64,000 nucleotides of DNA, taken from contig JAJSDU010000002.1 of NCBI GenBank assembly GCA_028577615.1, positions 99,664 through 163,663 on the forward strand. Reading direction: 5' to 3'. The stretch is from Nitrosomonas sp. (GTDB lineage Bacteria > Pseudomonadota > Gammaproteobacteria > Burkholderiales > Nitrosomonadaceae). This document shows positions 19,761 to 32,474 of the stretch, piece by piece. Below the pieces are notes generated by a model. That model did no database searches and had not been told where the DNA came from. It saw only the letters and a program-made list of their open reading frames with translations. The stretch's first letter is position 1. Each line of letters starts with the position of its first letter. The position numbers and the translations under genes were made by a program.

Positions 19761-22175
19761 TTAATGTTTAATCACGTCCCCGCCAGCTATTTCATCTTTT
19801 GCATTTTTTTGTAAGGCAGCCGGTGAAATCGCCGGAGAAACGGGTCTCGGTCTATGCTCCAGAGCAATATCAAGAACCTGATCAATCCACTTCACGGGTT
19901 TGATTATCAAATGATCTTTGATATTTTCGGGAATATCAGTAAGATCCTTGACATTCTTTTCAGGAATAATCACACATTTAATGCCACCGCGATGCGCTGC
20001 CAGCAATTTTTCCTTGAGTCCGCCAATAGGCAGAACTTCACCCCTCAAGGTAATTTCACCAGTCATCGCCACATCCGATCTGACAGCGATTCCAGTCAGC
20101 ACGGAAACCATTGCCACGCATATACCGATTCCCGCACTTGGTCCATCTTTTGGTGTAGCCCCCTCTGGCAAATGAATATGTATATCATTCTTCTGATAGA
20201 AATCTTCCGCGATTCCCAATCGATGCGACCGGCCTCGGACGACCGATAAGGCAGCCTGTATTGACTCTTGCATAACTTCTCCAAGTTTTCCGGTAGTAAT
20301 GGTTTTACCTTTACCAGGCAAAACAACAGATTCTATGGTCAACAATTCACCGCCAACTTCAGTCCAAGCCAATCCCGTAACCTGTCCGATCTGATTTTCC
20401 TTCTCGGCAACACCATAAGAAAAACGTCGGACGCCAAGAAATTTGTCTAGATTGCGCGCTGTTACGGAAACCTTGTCACCATCTTGCTCCAGCAAAAGCA
20501 TTTTTACCGCTTTCCTGCAAATTTTTGAAATTTCACGCTCCAAAGCCCGGACACCTGATTCCCGTGTGTAATATCGAATAGTATCACGCAAAGCCACATC
20601 GGACAGAATCAGCTCAGATTTCTTCAAACCATGGTTCTTCATTTGTTTAGGCAATAGATACTTTAACGCGATGCTGAGTTTTTCATCTTCAGTATATCCG
20701 GACAATCGGATTACTTCCAAACGATCAAGCAACGCAGGTGGAATATTCAGCGAGTTTGCAGTTGCCACAAACATCACGTCAGACAGGTCGTATTCAACCT
20801 CAATATAATGATCTACAAAAGTGTGATTTTGTTCAGGATCAAGCACCTCCAGTAACGCGGAAGAAGGATCACCGCGAAAATCCATGCCCATCTTGTCGAC
20901 TTCGTCCAGCAAAAACAATGGATTCTTAACGCCCACCTTGGTCATATTGTGACAAATTTTTCCAGGCATTGAGCCGATATACGTCTTCCGATGTCCGCGT
21001 ATTTCTGCTTCGTCCCGAACGCCACCCAAAGCCATGCGCACAAATTTTCTATTAACCGCGCGAGCAATAGACTGTCCGAGTGATGTTTTACCAACGCCAG
21101 GCGGTCCGACCAGACACAGTATCGGTGCCTTCATTTTGTCGACTCGCTGTTGTACAGCCAGATACTCTATAATTCTTTCCTTAACCTTTTCAAGCCCATA
21201 ATGATCTTCATCCAAAATACTTTTTGCAGCCTTAAGATCTCTACTGATTTTGCTTCTTTTCTTCCAAGGTAAGCCGACCAATGCGTCAATATAATTACGA
21301 ACCACCGTTGCTTCTGCTGACATGGGTGACATCAATCGCAACTTTCTGAGCTCAGTCTCTGCTTTTTCACGCGCCTCTTTCGGCATATGAGCGGCCTTGA
21401 TCTTCCGTTCTATCTCCTCCAGATCTGCGCCATCTTCTCCCTCTCCCAGCTCCTTCTGAATCGCTTTTACCTGCTCATTCAGATAGTAGTCGCGCTGACT
21501 TTTTTCCATTTGCCGTTTAACCCTGCCTCGGATTCGTTTCTCAACCTGAAGAATATCAAGTTCAGTCTCCAATAATCCAAGCAAATGTTCGAGTCTTGTT
21601 TGTACATCGAAAATTTCCAATACCTCCTGCTTCTGCTCAAGTTTGAGCGGAAGATAAGCCGCAATCGTGTCGGCCAGACGTCCTGCTTCATCAATTCCGC
21701 CAAGAGAAGTTATGATTTCAGGAGGAATTTTTTTATTAAGCTTTACATACTGATCAAATTGAGTCATCAATGCTCTACGCATGGCCTCGGTCTCTGGAGA
21801 TTCATTCTTTTCTTCTTCGATCTGAACGGCTTTCGCGTTGAAGTGTGTGTCTGAATCAATCAAATCCAGAATGCGTGCCCGCTGACTGCCTTCAACCAAC
21901 ACTTTAACAGTGCCATCAGGAAGCTTCAGCATTTGCAGAATGTTTGCAATACTGCATACAGTATACATATCATGCGGGGCAGGCTCGTCCTTTGAAGCTA
22001 TTTTCTGCGCCACCAGAAGAATACTCTTATTGGTTTCCATTGCGAGCTCAAGTGCTTTTATTGATTTCTGCCGTCCGACAAATAGCGGAATCACCATGTG
22101 CGGAAACACGACAACATCTCTAAGCGGAAGTAATGGCAGAATCAGCTGTTCGGAATTATCAATGTTAGAATTCAT
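19761..22175 (-). CDS. lon: ATP-dependent protease Lon
   Basis: Lon is a homohexameric AAA+ serine protease that degrades misfolded and regulatory proteins. The 804-residue product has the N-terminal LAN domain starting LPLLPLRDVVVFPHMVIPLF, Walker A GPPGVGKTSL near 360, Walker B LFLLDEVDKM and the Ser-Lys dyad, with the active Ser in PKDGPSAGIG (about 685) and the Lys about 43 residues later. It lies with clpX, clpP and tig on the same strand, a common proteobacterial order (tig-clpP-clpX-lon). A 490-bp gap separates it from clpX. Confidence 0.97.
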   Translation of the reverse strand: MNSNIDNSEQLILPLLPLRDVVVFPHMVIPLFVGRQKSIKALELAMETNKSILLVAQKIASKDEPAPHDMYTVCSIANILQMLKLPDGTVKVLVEGSQRARILDLIDSDTHFNAKAVQIEEEKNESPETEAMRRALMTQFDQYVKLNKKIPPEIITSLGGIDEAGRLADTIAAYLPLKLEQKQEVLEIFDVQTRLEHLLGLLETELDILQVEKRIRGRVKRQMEKSQRDYYLNEQVKAIQKELGEGEDGADLEEIERKIKAAHMPKEAREKAETELRKLRLMSPMSAEATVVRNYIDALVGLPWKKRSKISRDLKAAKSILDEDHYGLEKVKERIIEYLAVQQRVDKMKAPILCLVGPPGVGKTSLGQSIARAVNRKFVRMALGGVRDEAEIRGHRKTYIGSMPGKICHNMTKVGVKNPLFLLDEVDKMGMDFRGDPSSALLEVLDPEQNHTFVDHYIEVEYDLSDVMFVATANSLNIPPALLDRLEVIRLSGYTEDEKLSIALKYLLPKQMKNHGLKKSELILSDVALRDTIRYYTRESGVRALEREISKICRKAVKMLLLEQDGDKVSVTARNLDKFLGVRRFSYGVAEKENQIGQVTGLAWTEVGGELLTIESVVLPGKGKTITTGKLGEVMQESIQAALSVVRGRSHRLGIAEDFYQKNDIHIHLPEGATPKDGPSAGIGICVAMVSVLTGIAVRSDVAMTGEITLRGEVLPIGGLKEKLLAAHRGGIKCVIIPEKNVKDLTDIPENIKDHLIIKPVKWIDQVLDIALEHRPRPVSPAISPAALQKNAKDEIAGGDVIKH

Positions 22176-22666
22176 ATCTATCCAATGCCTGTATTTAAAT
22201 TAATCATGCTCTTTCATTGATCAAGCTTTAACATCCAATTTCTACTCAACTCAATAGAAACTATGTAGTGAAGAAATATATATGTCAGAATCCTATGAAC
22301 AAAAGATATCTAAAAATGACATATAGCCATTTTTCAAAAACTCAAGATGAATATACAGGAATCTGTATTCGATTTGGCAACAAATTAGATACGTTTTTTT
22401 GTGTTTTATTGATATGCATCAGACCAACAGTCTTATTGACCCCGCCATAAAAAGCAGGTCTAAAATTGAAACAACAGAACGATACCCTATCAGGGGCAGG
22501 AATCTCTGGCAGAGGGAGATGATTATCAGCAAATACCAGAAGTGATGATGCTCCGGAATGCCAGTGTCTGATTGCAAAAATAAAACTTACGATCTCCAGG
22601 AATTCTCACATGCTTCAGAAAAACATATTCATCATGAAATTATTATCAAACCAGTGCAATTAAACA
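22176..22666. other. Intergenic region between clpX and lon
   Basis: About 490 bp, AT-rich. It must hold the lon promoter, but I see no convincing sigma-32 or sigma-70 hexamer pair. Small hairpins occur near 22483-22512 (CCCTATCAGGGG and CTCTGGCAGAG) without a T-run. No coding frame is supported. Confidence 0.4.
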
Positions 22667-23944
22667 CTAGCTAGAAGTTTTAGCGACTTTCTGTTGATCA
22701 GAGTAAATCAGAATCGGCTTAATGTCTTCACTTGCCAAATTATAATCAATCACGACTTTAGCGACATTCTCCATTGATGGCAGATCGTACATAATATCGA
22801 GAAGAATCTCCTCCATAATTGAGCGCAACCCACGAGCCCCGGTTTTACGAGACAACGCTTTCTTGGCGATTGCTCTAAGTGCAGGTTCACGAAATTCCAG
22901 TTCCACACCACCTTCCATGTTGAACATTTTCCAATACTGCTTAACCAATGCATTCTTAGGTTCAGTCAAAATCTGGATAAGCGCTTCTTCATTTAATTCA
23001 TCCAGCGTCGCCACAACCGGTAAACGACCGACGAATTCAGGTATCAAGCCAAACTTCACTAAGTCTTCAGGCTCAACACTCTGCAGTACCTTATTGATAT
23101 TTTTACGGTTATTACTTCTGACATCGGCGCCAAAACCAATACCGCCCTTTTCGGTGCGAGCAAGAATTACTTTATCAAGACCATCGAACGCACCACCACA
23201 AATAAATAAGATATTTGTGGTATCAACTTGAACAAACTCCTGATTAGGATGTTTACGCCCACCTTGCGGTGGAACCATCGCTATTGTTCCTTCTATCAAC
23301 TTTAATAATGCCTGCTGAACACCTTCACCGGAAACATCACGCGTAATCGAAGGATTATCCGATTTACGTGATATTTTATCAATTTCATCAATATAGACGA
23401 TACCACGCTGCGCTTTCTCGGCATCATAATTACATTTTTGCAGCAGCTTCTGAATGATGTTTTCAACGTCCTCACCGACATAACCGGCTTCAGTCAACGC
23501 AGTTGCGTCCGCCATGATAAAAGGTACATCCAAAAGACGTGCCAATGTTTGAGCAAGTAATGTTTTACCGGAGCCCGTTGGACCGATTAACAGAATATTA
23601 CTTTTAGATAATTCAATCTCATCGCCATCTGTTCCTTTTGCTAGATTCTTCAAGCGTTTGTAGTGATTATAGACAGCAACAGATAAAATCTTTTTGGCCG
23701 AATCCTGGCCAATAACATATTGATTTAATGTCTGACGAATTTCATGTGGTACCGGCAAACTGGATTTAACCAGTTTAGTTGCTTCGTCTCCCTGCATTTC
23801 TTCACGAATGATATCATTACAAAGCTCAATACACTCGTCGCAAATAAAAACCGAAGGGCCGGCAATCAGCTTTCTGACTTCATGCTGACTTTTACCACAA
23901 AAAGAACAATAAAGCAGTTTCTCGCTACCCGTTTTTTCTGGCAT
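22667..23944 (-). CDS. clpX: ClpXP protease ATPase subunit ClpX
   Basis: ClpX unfolds substrates and feeds them to ClpP. The 425-residue protein has the N-terminal C4 zinc finger (CSFCGK then CDECIELC), Walker [13 protein letters not shown] (about 120), Walker [11 protein letters not shown], and the IGF-type ClpP-docking region as in GIGFGADV. It lies downstream of clpP with a 115-bp gap, which may contain its own promoter. Confidence 0.97.
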   Translation of the reverse strand: MPEKTGSEKLLYCSFCGKSQHEVRKLIAGPSVFICDECIELCNDIIREEMQGDEATKLVKSSLPVPHEIRQTLNQYVIGQDSAKKILSVAVYNHYKRLKNLAKGTDGDEIELSKSNILLIGPTGSGKTLLAQTLARLLDVPFIMADATALTEAGYVGEDVENIIQKLLQKCNYDAEKAQRGIVYIDEIDKISRKSDNPSITRDVSGEGVQQALLKLIEGTIAMVPPQGGRKHPNQEFVQVDTTNILFICGGAFDGLDKVILARTEKGGIGFGADVRSNNRKNINKVLQSVEPEDLVKFGLIPEFVGRLPVVATLDELNEEALIQILTEPKNALVKQYWKMFNMEGGVELEFREPALRAIAKKALSRKTGARGLRSIMEEILLDIMYDLPSMENVAKVVIDYNLASEDIKPILIYSDQQKVAKTSS

Positions 23945-24059
23945 ATTAATCTATCCTGACAGCATCAAACTAGTGACGCTTACTTGTAAAAACAGCACTC
24001 TATATATCGTGATGCGATAGTTAATGCAACTTGTCACTTATATTTCTTCCACAGCTTCT

Positions 24060-24707
24060 TTAATTTTTATCGGTTGCCACGTCTCGATGCGTCAAAACGG
24101 CATCAATTAATCCATACTTAACCGATTCTTCCGCACTCATAAAATTATCCCGATCAGTATCTTTCTCTATTTCAGACACGGGTTGCCCGGTGTGATGCGC
24201 CATGATCCCATTGAGCTTTGATTTCAAATAAAGAATTTCTCTAGCATGGATTTCTATATCGGAGGCCTGACCTTGAAATCCTCCGAGCGGTTGGTGAATC
24301 ATAACACGTGAATTCGGCAGACAGTAGCGCTTCCCTTTCGCACCCGCCGTCAGTAACAGCGCCCCCATGCTTGCAGCCTGTCCGATACATAATGTACTGA
24401 TATCAGGCTTAATGTATTGCATCGTATCATAAATAGCAAGCCCCGCTGAAACCACTCCTCCGGGAGAATTGATGTACAAATGAATATCCTTCTCAGCATT
24501 TTCGGATTCAAGGAACAGCAATTGCGCCACAACAAGATTTGCACTCGTCTCATTAACAGGGCCAACCAGAAAAACCACACGTTCCTTTAGCAACCGGGAA
24601 TATATATCGTAAGCACGCTCGCCACGGCCACTCGTTTCAATAACCATTGGAATGAGTCCCAGATTTCTGGGTTCCATTCTATCGAGCGAATCAGATTCGA
24701 AATTCAT
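24060..24707 (-). CDS. clpP: ATP-dependent Clp protease proteolytic subunit
   Basis: The 215-residue serine protease forms the tetradecameric chamber used by ClpX. The catalytic Ser is in [11 protein letters not shown], the His in [10 protein letters not shown] and the Asp about 50 residues later. The N-terminal propeptide region (up to [19 protein letters not shown]) is normal. The start ATG is 1 bp from the end of tig, so the two are translated together. Confidence 0.97.
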   Translation of the reverse strand: MNFESDSLDRMEPRNLGLIPMVIETSGRGERAYDIYSRLLKERVVFLVGPVNETSANLVVAQLLFLESENAEKDIHLYINSPGGVVSAGLAIYDTMQYIKPDISTLCIGQAASMGALLLTAGAKGKRYCLPNSRVMIHQPLGGFQGQASDIEIHAREILYLKSKLNGIMAHHTGQPVSEIEKDTDRDNFMSAEESVKYGLIDAVLTHRDVATDKN

Positions 24708-24708
24708 A

Positions 24709-26022
24709 TTAAGCGACTCCCATCAATTCATCAAAAGTCACGGACTTCTCAATCACATTAACCCGCTCCAACACCCACTGCACAACATTTTCTTCCAATG
24801 CAAGCGATTCCGCATCCCGCAACCGTTCTTCGGAAGCATAATGCCACTTAATTACTTCTTCCGGATTATCATACGCCTGCGCAGCCTCTTCAATCACACT
24901 ACGCACTTGCTCGGCTGTAGCTTTCAGATGATGGACTTTCATTAACTCGCCCAGAATAAGTCCCAGCTTGATACGATGTTCCGCCTTTTCTTTAAACAAA
25001 TCCGGTTTTAGTTGCATTTCACTCGTCTCCAGTCCTCTCGCAACCAGATCTTGACGCGCATTTTCCATCAACCGCGCTATCTCCTGATTCACCAGAATAT
25101 TAGGCGCATCAATAGGATTGACATCCATTAAGCAGCGCATTATTTGCGTTTTGAGCTTACTTTTAATTTGCCGCGCAACTTCACGCTCAAGGTCATGATG
25201 TACTGCATCACGCATCTTATCCACATCGCCATCGGCGATACCTAACAATCTGGCAAAATCAGAATTGACTTCTGGAAGTACGGGCAATTCCACCGACTTC
25301 AACTTAACCGTGAAAGTTACTACTTTCCCGGCTACATCCTTGCCATGATAATCATCGGAAAAAGTGACTTCAAAAGATTTTTCCTCATCAAGAGACATAC
25401 CGACAATGGCATCTTCAAAATCTTTCATATACTTACCTTTTCCCACAATCAGGAGAACATCGGTCGCCTGGCCGCCTTCAAAGTCTTTTCCTTCCAATGT
25501 GCCGCGATAATCAATCTTAACGCGATCCCCTTCCATGACCGCCCGATTTACTGTTTGATATTGCACATGTTGTTTACGTATCATTTCAATGGTTTTATCA
25601 ACATCGCCCGCACCAACTGTCGTCAAAGGCTTCTCTATGTTAACCTGCTCAAGATTGCCAAAAACAATTTGCGGAAAAACCTCAAATTTAGCGTTGAATA
25701 CTAATTCAGCGGACTTCTCACTATCGCTATCATGCTGTTTGACTTCATAACTTGGATAGCCCACGACCTGCAAGTCATGCTTTTTGACAACATCGGCAAA
25801 TTTACCCTGTAGAACATCTCCGACGACTTCCTGCTGTACTTGCGCACCATATCTTTGTGAAACCAATTTAAAAGGGACTTTCCCAGGGCGAAATCCGTGC
25901 ATTTTGGTTTTTTTCGCTAATTCCTTCAGACGCTTGTTAACTTCATCCTGAATCTGCTCCTGAGGAATCGAGATCTCTATTCGACGCTCCAATGCACCGA
26001 GATTTTCAACATTTGATTGCAT
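24709..26022 (-). CDS. tig: Trigger factor
   Basis: A ribosome-bound chaperone with peptidyl-prolyl isomerase activity that meets nascent chains. The 437-residue product has the ribosome-binding signature [12 protein letters not shown] (family GFRxGKxP, about residues 43-54), the FKBP-type PPIase domain ([11 protein letters not shown]) and a helical C-terminal domain. The ATG at 26022 has CAGGAA just upstream; upstream in-frame codons run into the tRNA gene and are rejected. It heads the tig-clpP-clpX set. Confidence 0.96.
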   Translation of the reverse strand: MQSNVENLGALERRIEISIPQEQIQDEVNKRLKELAKKTKMHGFRPGKVPFKLVSQRYGAQVQQEVVGDVLQGKFADVVKKHDLQVVGYPSYEVKQHDSDSEKSAELVFNAKFEVFPQIVFGNLEQVNIEKPLTTVGAGDVDKTIEMIRKQHVQYQTVNRAVMEGDRVKIDYRGTLEGKDFEGGQATDVLLIVGKGKYMKDFEDAIVGMSLDEEKSFEVTFSDDYHGKDVAGKVVTFTVKLKSVELPVLPEVNSDFARLLGIADGDVDKMRDAVHHDLEREVARQIKSKLKTQIMRCLMDVNPIDAPNILVNQEIARLMENARQDLVARGLETSEMQLKPDLFKEKAEHRIKLGLILGELMKVHHLKATAEQVRSVIEEAAQAYDNPEEVIKWHYASEERLRDAESLALEENVVQWVLERVNVIEKSVTFDELMGVA

Positions 26023-26131
26023 TAAATTTCCTGATATCCTGAATCGATTACAATTAAAAACGAGTAAATTAGATAAAAAACGTAAAGCCTTACTATGGCC
26101 AATGAATCGCAGTCTATTTTCGAGCCCTTGC

Positions 26132-26216
<85 letters not shown>

Positions 26217-26294
26217 AATAACAGGGAACAATTCACTTATTTATTATTTTATTCGAAGCCAGCCGATTATACCTTGTTATTCCATGATAAGCAC

Positions 26295-27074
26295 TTAGGG
26301 CGCTGCCTGGCATGCAATGATTTCTCCAGTGATTGCTTTACTATCCGGCCCCATAAGGAACAAGTAGACCGACATCAAATCTTCTGGCTGAGGCAATGTT
26401 CTTTTGACTTCGCCAGGGTGTGTTTTAGCACGCTGCGGAGTATTTACTATTCCGGGTATAAGTCCATTAATACGCAAGCCGGGTAATTCATTCCATTCAT
26501 CCGCCTGAATTTTGACAAAAGCTTCGAGTCCGGCCTTGGCAACCGCAAAACCACCCCAGTAAGCAGTTGGATTATGACCATGAGTGCTTGTCGTCATAAT
26601 AACACTGGCATCCGGTGCAGCTTTCAATAAGGGCAAACAAGCCTTAGTTATCGCAAAAGGCGCTATCAGATTAATTTTTAGCAAAGCTTGCCACTGATCG
26701 ACGGTTTGCGACATCAGCGGACTCGGTCCATAAAGAAATGCAGCATTATGCAATATACCGTCCAATCGTCCCAACTGATGCATAATAGATGAAGCAAGCA
26801 CAGAACAATCCTCTTCAGTCACTTTTTCCAAATCCAACGGATAAATAACCGCACTCTCCTTCCCCAAGGCTTCGATTTCATCATAAACCTTTTCCAGTTT
26901 TGCGACTTTGCGGCCGTGAAGAATGACTACAGCACCATGCTGTGCATAGGCCAATGCAGCCAGACGGCCCAGCCCCTGGCCAGCCCCTGTCACAAGAATC
27001 ACACGATCCTTAAGAAAATCTCCGGAGGGCGAATATTCGCTATATGTATTCATAAACCAGAATGTACCATGCAT
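26295..27074 (-). CDS. Short-chain dehydrogenase/reductase, YciK-like
   Basis: A 259-residue SDR with an NAD(P) fold: GAGQGLG (30-36), an NAAFLYG region, and a Ser at 163 in TTST. Overall it resembles YciK. The segment AYWGGFAVAK aligns with the YxxxK signature but has Phe (176) where the catalytic Tyr is expected; Lys 180 is kept. It may therefore be inactive or use a different mechanism. Physiological substrates of this family are not settled. The start could be ATG 27074 or ATG 27053. Confidence 0.82.
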   Translation of the reverse strand: MHGTFWFMNTYSEYSPSGDFLKDRVILVTGAGQGLGRLAALAYAQHGAVVILHGRKVAKLEKVYDEIEALGKESAVIYPLDLEKVTEEDCSVLASSIMHQLGRLDGILHNAAFLYGPSPLMSQTVDQWQALLKINLIAPFAITKACLPLLKAAPDASVIMTTSTHGHNPTAYWGGFAVAKAGLEAFVKIQADEWNELPGLRINGLIPGIVNTPQRAKTHPGEVKRTLPQPEDLMSVYLFLMGPDSKAITGEIIACQAAP

Positions 27075-27142
27075 GATTCATAATCAAAAAGAAGAAAGCC
27101 TTGATGGATGCGATATCAGCGCGATTAATCTGTCTTTACGCT

Positions 27143-27178
27143 AAAAAAAAGCAACAACCCTCAGAAAGGGTTGTTGCC
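27143..27178 (-). terminator. Rho-independent terminator after groL
   Basis: On the minus strand a hairpin with 11-12 bp arms (GCAACAACCCTT / AGGGTTGTTGC), a 4-nt loop and a run of eight T follows the end of groL by about 55 bp. Confidence 0.9.
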
Positions 27179-27232
27179 GGATGACATCAGACAATCACGT
27201 ACTATTTAACGCGATGGCATCGCATGAACAGA

Positions 27233-28900
<1,668 letters not shown>

Positions 28901-28947
28901 TTACACAATTGTTTAGCAAGTTTGTTGTTTCGGCTATTTCGGCATCA

Positions 28948-29238
28948 TTAACTTTCGATTACACCCATAATGTCTTCCTCGCGCATCACCAGAAGCTCCT
29001 CACCTTCAACTTTGACTGTTTGGCCTGAATACTTGCCGAACAATACTCTATCACCCACTTTGACTTCCAACGCGCGCACGCTGCCGTCATCAGCAACTTT
29101 ACCTTTACCCACGGCGAGTATTTCTCCCTGATCAGGTTTTTCGGCGGCACTGTCTGGAATCACAATACCGGAAGCTGTTTTACGTTCCTCCTCCAGTCGT
29201 TTGACAATCACGCGATCATGCAATGGACGAATTTTCAT
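28948..29238 (-). CDS. groS: Co-chaperonin GroES
   Basis: A 96-residue lid subunit for GroEL. It starts [14 protein letters not shown] and contains the mobile loop [14 protein letters not shown] (about 17-30) that binds GroEL. The ribosome site AGGAGA is close to the ATG. The operon leader contains a CIRCE operator about 110 bp upstream. Confidence 0.98.
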   Translation of the reverse strand: MKIRPLHDRVIVKRLEEERKTASGIVIPDSAAEKPDQGEILAVGKGKVADDGSVRALEVKVGDRVLFGKYSGQTVKVEGEELLVMREEDIMGVIES

Positions 29239-29348
29239 GCTTGTATCTCCTATTAAAAATTTATCGCTGAAAATCTAATAAAATAATCTTTCATTCTTTT
29301 GATAGGCCGTGCCAAAAAAACTCAATAACATATAGCCATGAATAAATA

Positions 29349-29375
29349 TTAGCACTCATCCATAAAGAGTGCTGA
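29349..29375 (-). promoter_or_regulatory. CIRCE operator for HrcA upstream of groSL
   Basis: TTAGCACTC at 29349-29357 and GAGTGCTGA at 29367-29375 flank a 9-bp spacer, matching the CIRCE consensus (TTAGCACTC-N9-GAGTGCTAA) in all but one position of the second arm. HrcA repression of groSL follows from the known role of this element. The groSL promoter should overlap it. Confidence 0.92.
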
Positions 29376-29588
29376 CAATGATAAGGACTATGTTTGTGAA
29401 TTTCAAGCCCGCTTCGCATAATATTTTTACAAATTTTGCGTAAGCGGGAAGATAAAACCGGAATTTTTACGAAAACAAAACGGAATTAAATTTTTGATGG
29501 TAGAGCGAACAGAAACTTCGGCACAATCTGCGCCGGGTCGGCTGCTTTCACGACATTTTGAAACTGGCTGGCAACCAGACGCGTGGAT

Positions 29589-32408
29589 TCATTTTTTCAA
29601 TATGTTCTGCAAATATTTTCCCGTAAAACTGTACGGATTTACAGCAACAGTTTCAGGCATACCTTCCGCCACAATACGTCCGCCACCGTCCCCGCCCTCC
29701 GGACCCAGATCGATAATCCAGTCCGCGGTCTTAATCACATCGAGATTATGCTCGATAACGACAACAGTATTGCCATGATCACGAAGCCTGTGCAGCACTT
29801 TCAATAGCAGGTCGATATCCTGAAAATGCAGACCTGTAGTGGGTTCATCGAGTATGTAAAGGGTTCTTCCTGTATCACGTTTGGAAAGCTCCAGCGAAAG
29901 CTTGACGCGCTGCGCTTCTCCGCCCGACAAGGTTGTCGCCGATTGTCCCAGCGTAATATAACCCAGCCCGACATCGAGCAGTGTTTGCAGTTTGCGCGCA
30001 ACCACAGGCACCGGACTGAAAAATTCAGCAGCATTCTCCACCGTCATTTGCAGAATTTCGGTGATATTTTTGCCTTTGTATTGAATTTCAAGCGTTTCGC
30101 GATTGTAACGCTTGCCATGACAAACGTCGCAGGTCACGTAAATATCAGGAAGAAAATGCATCTCGACCTTGATGACGCCGTCACCCTGGCAGGCCTCGCA
30201 ACGCCCGCCTTTCACATTGAACGAAAAACGTCCAGGCGCGTACCCCCGCTCGCGCGCTTGCGGCACACCGGCGAACAATTCCCGGATCGGCGTAAAAAGA
30301 CCGGTATATGTGGCTGGATTGGAACGCGGTGTACGCCCGATGGGACTCTGGTCCATGTTGATAACTTTATCAAAAAACGCCAGGCCTTCAATCTTTTCAA
30401 ATGCCGCCGGTTCAGCATTGCTGGCATAAAGATGCTGTGCGACAGCGCGATAAAGAGTCTCGTTAATCAATGTTGACTTGCCTGAACCGGAAACACCTGT
30501 AATACAGATAAACAGCCCGACAGGCAAATTCAGCTGTATCTGTTTCAGATTATTACCTGATGCGCCGGTTATGCGCAGCATTCTGTCCTGGTTTGGCGCG
30601 GTGCGCTGCTCGGGTATTCGGATTGATAATCTTCCTGAAAGATAGGCGCCCGTCAGAGAATCAGGATCTGTCCGAATCTCTTCCGGCTTGCCGCACGCCA
30701 CGACCATTCCGCCATGTTCGCCCGCACCCGGCCCCATATCGACGACATAATCGGCGATTTGTATTGCATCTTCGTCATGCTCCACGACAATAACGCTATT
30801 GCCCAGATCACGCAGATGTTTAAGGGTATTCAGCAGGCGGTCGTTGTCACGCTGATGCAGCCCAATAGACGGCTCATCAAGCACGTACATAACACCGGTC
30901 AATCCGGAACCGATCTGACTGGCCAGCCGTATGCGCTGCGATTCGCCGCCGGACAGCGTATCAGCAGAACGATCGAGCGACAGATAATCCAATCCGACAT
31001 TATTCAGAAACTGAAGCCGACTGGAGATTTCCTTGACAATCCGTTCGGCGATTGATTGCCTGTGTCCGGGCAGAACCAGCTGGTCAAAAAAAACTTTGGC
31101 TTGCTTGAGCGGAAATGCGCTGATTTCGTATATTGTTCTGTCGCCTACAAACACATGCCGGGCCGCCGTGCACAGCCGGGTACCCTGACAGTCCGGACAA
31201 ACCGTCGCATTCAGATACTTCCCAAGTTCTTCACGCACGGTCTGAGATTCGGTCTCGCGGTAGCGGCGTGTCAGATTAGGGATAATGCCTTCAAAGACAT
31301 GTTTCTGCTGACTCTTCTTTCCGCTATCGTTGAGATAGGTAAACAGAATCTTTTCCTGCCCCGATCCATGCAGAATGATCTGTTGAATTTCGGCGCTGAG
31401 TGCTTCGAAAGGGGTTTCGATGTCGAAATCGTAATGCCTCGCAAGGCTGCTCAGTATCTGGAAATAAAATTGATTTCTTTTGTCCCAGTTTTTTACCGCG
31501 CCGGAAGCCAGCGACAAATGCGGAAAAGCCACGACACGCGCCGGATCAAAAAAAGTGATTTGTCCCAATCCGTCGCACCGCTGGCAAGCGCCGAGCGGAT
31601 TATTGAATGAGAACAAGCGCGGCTCCAGTTCGGAAAGCGAATAACTGCATACCGGGCAACTGAATTTTGCTGAAAAGAGATGCTCCTGCCCACCATCCAT
31701 TTCAACCGCCAGCGCACGGCCATCCGCGTGCCGCAAGGCGACCTCGAAGGATTCCGCCATGCGCTGCTTGGCGTCGGACGAGACTTTCAGCCGGTCAATG
31801 ACAACTTCGACGGTATGCTTTTTATTCTTTTCCAGTTTTGGCAAAGCATCAATGTCATAAACTTCTCCGTCGATGCGAAGACGGACAAATCCTTGCGCGC
31901 GCAGCTCATCAAATAAATCCGCCTGCTCTCCTTTGCGCTCAACAATCAGCGGCGACAGAATCATCAATCGCGCCCCCTCCGGCAGCGCCAGCACATGGTC
32001 AACCATTTGTGAAACGCTTTGCGCCGCCAGCGTAATGTGATGCTCGGGACATTGCGGATCACCCACCCGGGCAAAAAGCAGGCGCAGGTAATCATGAATC
32101 TCTGTCACCGTGCCAACAGTTGAACGAGGATTGTGTGAAGTCGCCTTCTGTTCAATCGCTATTGCCGGTGACAGGCCTTCAATGGAATCGACATCCGGTT
32201 TTTCCATTAACTGCAGAAATTGTCTGGCATATGCGGAAAGTGACTCCACATAACGTCGCTGCCCTTCGGCATAAAGCGTATCAAAAGCGAGCGACGACTT
32301 TCCTGATCCGGAAAGCCCGGTTATGACAACCAACTTGTTACGCGGAAGTTCAAGATTAATATTCTTCAGGTTATGGGTGCGTGCACCGCGGATTCTTATC
32401 AATTCCAT
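29589..32408 (-). CDS. uvrA: Excinuclease ABC subunit A
   Basis: UvrA is the damage-sensing ATPase of nucleotide excision repair. The 939-residue product has two ABC modules: Walker [12 protein letters not shown] (32-42) and [11 protein letters not shown] (about 640), two ABC signatures ([12 protein letters not shown] and [12 protein letters not shown]), and zinc-finger cysteines ([16 protein letters not shown] with CDVCHGKRY). It is divergent from the MFS gene at 32475. Between its end and the groSL CIRCE (29376-29588) there is an imperfect hairpin at 29408-29448 without a T-run. Confidence 0.97.
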   Translation of the reverse strand: MELIRIRGARTHNLKNINLELPRNKLVVITGLSGSGKSSLAFDTLYAEGQRRYVESLSAYARQFLQLMEKPDVDSIEGLSPAIAIEQKATSHNPRSTVGTVTEIHDYLRLLFARVGDPQCPEHHITLAAQSVSQMVDHVLALPEGARLMILSPLIVERKGEQADLFDELRAQGFVRLRIDGEVYDIDALPKLEKNKKHTVEVVIDRLKVSSDAKQRMAESFEVALRHADGRALAVEMDGGQEHLFSAKFSCPVCSYSLSELEPRLFSFNNPLGACQRCDGLGQITFFDPARVVAFPHLSLASGAVKNWDKRNQFYFQILSSLARHYDFDIETPFEALSAEIQQIILHGSGQEKILFTYLNDSGKKSQQKHVFEGIIPNLTRRYRETESQTVREELGKYLNATVCPDCQGTRLCTAARHVFVGDRTIYEISAFPLKQAKVFFDQLVLPGHRQSIAERIVKEISSRLQFLNNVGLDYLSLDRSADTLSGGESQRIRLASQIGSGLTGVMYVLDEPSIGLHQRDNDRLLNTLKHLRDLGNSVIVVEHDEDAIQIADYVVDMGPGAGEHGGMVVACGKPEEIRTDPDSLTGAYLSGRLSIRIPEQRTAPNQDRMLRITGASGNNLKQIQLNLPVGLFICITGVSGSGKSTLINETLYRAVAQHLYASNAEPAAFEKIEGLAFFDKVINMDQSPIGRTPRSNPATYTGLFTPIRELFAGVPQARERGYAPGRFSFNVKGGRCEACQGDGVIKVEMHFLPDIYVTCDVCHGKRYNRETLEIQYKGKNITEILQMTVENAAEFFSPVPVVARKLQTLLDVGLGYITLGQSATTLSGGEAQRVKLSLELSKRDTGRTLYILDEPTTGLHFQDIDLLLKVLHRLRDHGNTVVVIEHNLDVIKTADWIIDLGPEGGDGGGRIVAEGMPETVAVNPYSFTGKYLQNILKK

Positions 32409-32474
32409 TGGCTATCTATGTGCGAGTCAACCTGATAATATACCCAATTTTCCTGAAAATACATAACCTGATTC

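Noticed and set aside
29408-29448. Hairpin between uvrA and groSL as uvrA terminator
   Set aside because: Arms have a bulge and no T-run follows on the minus strand.
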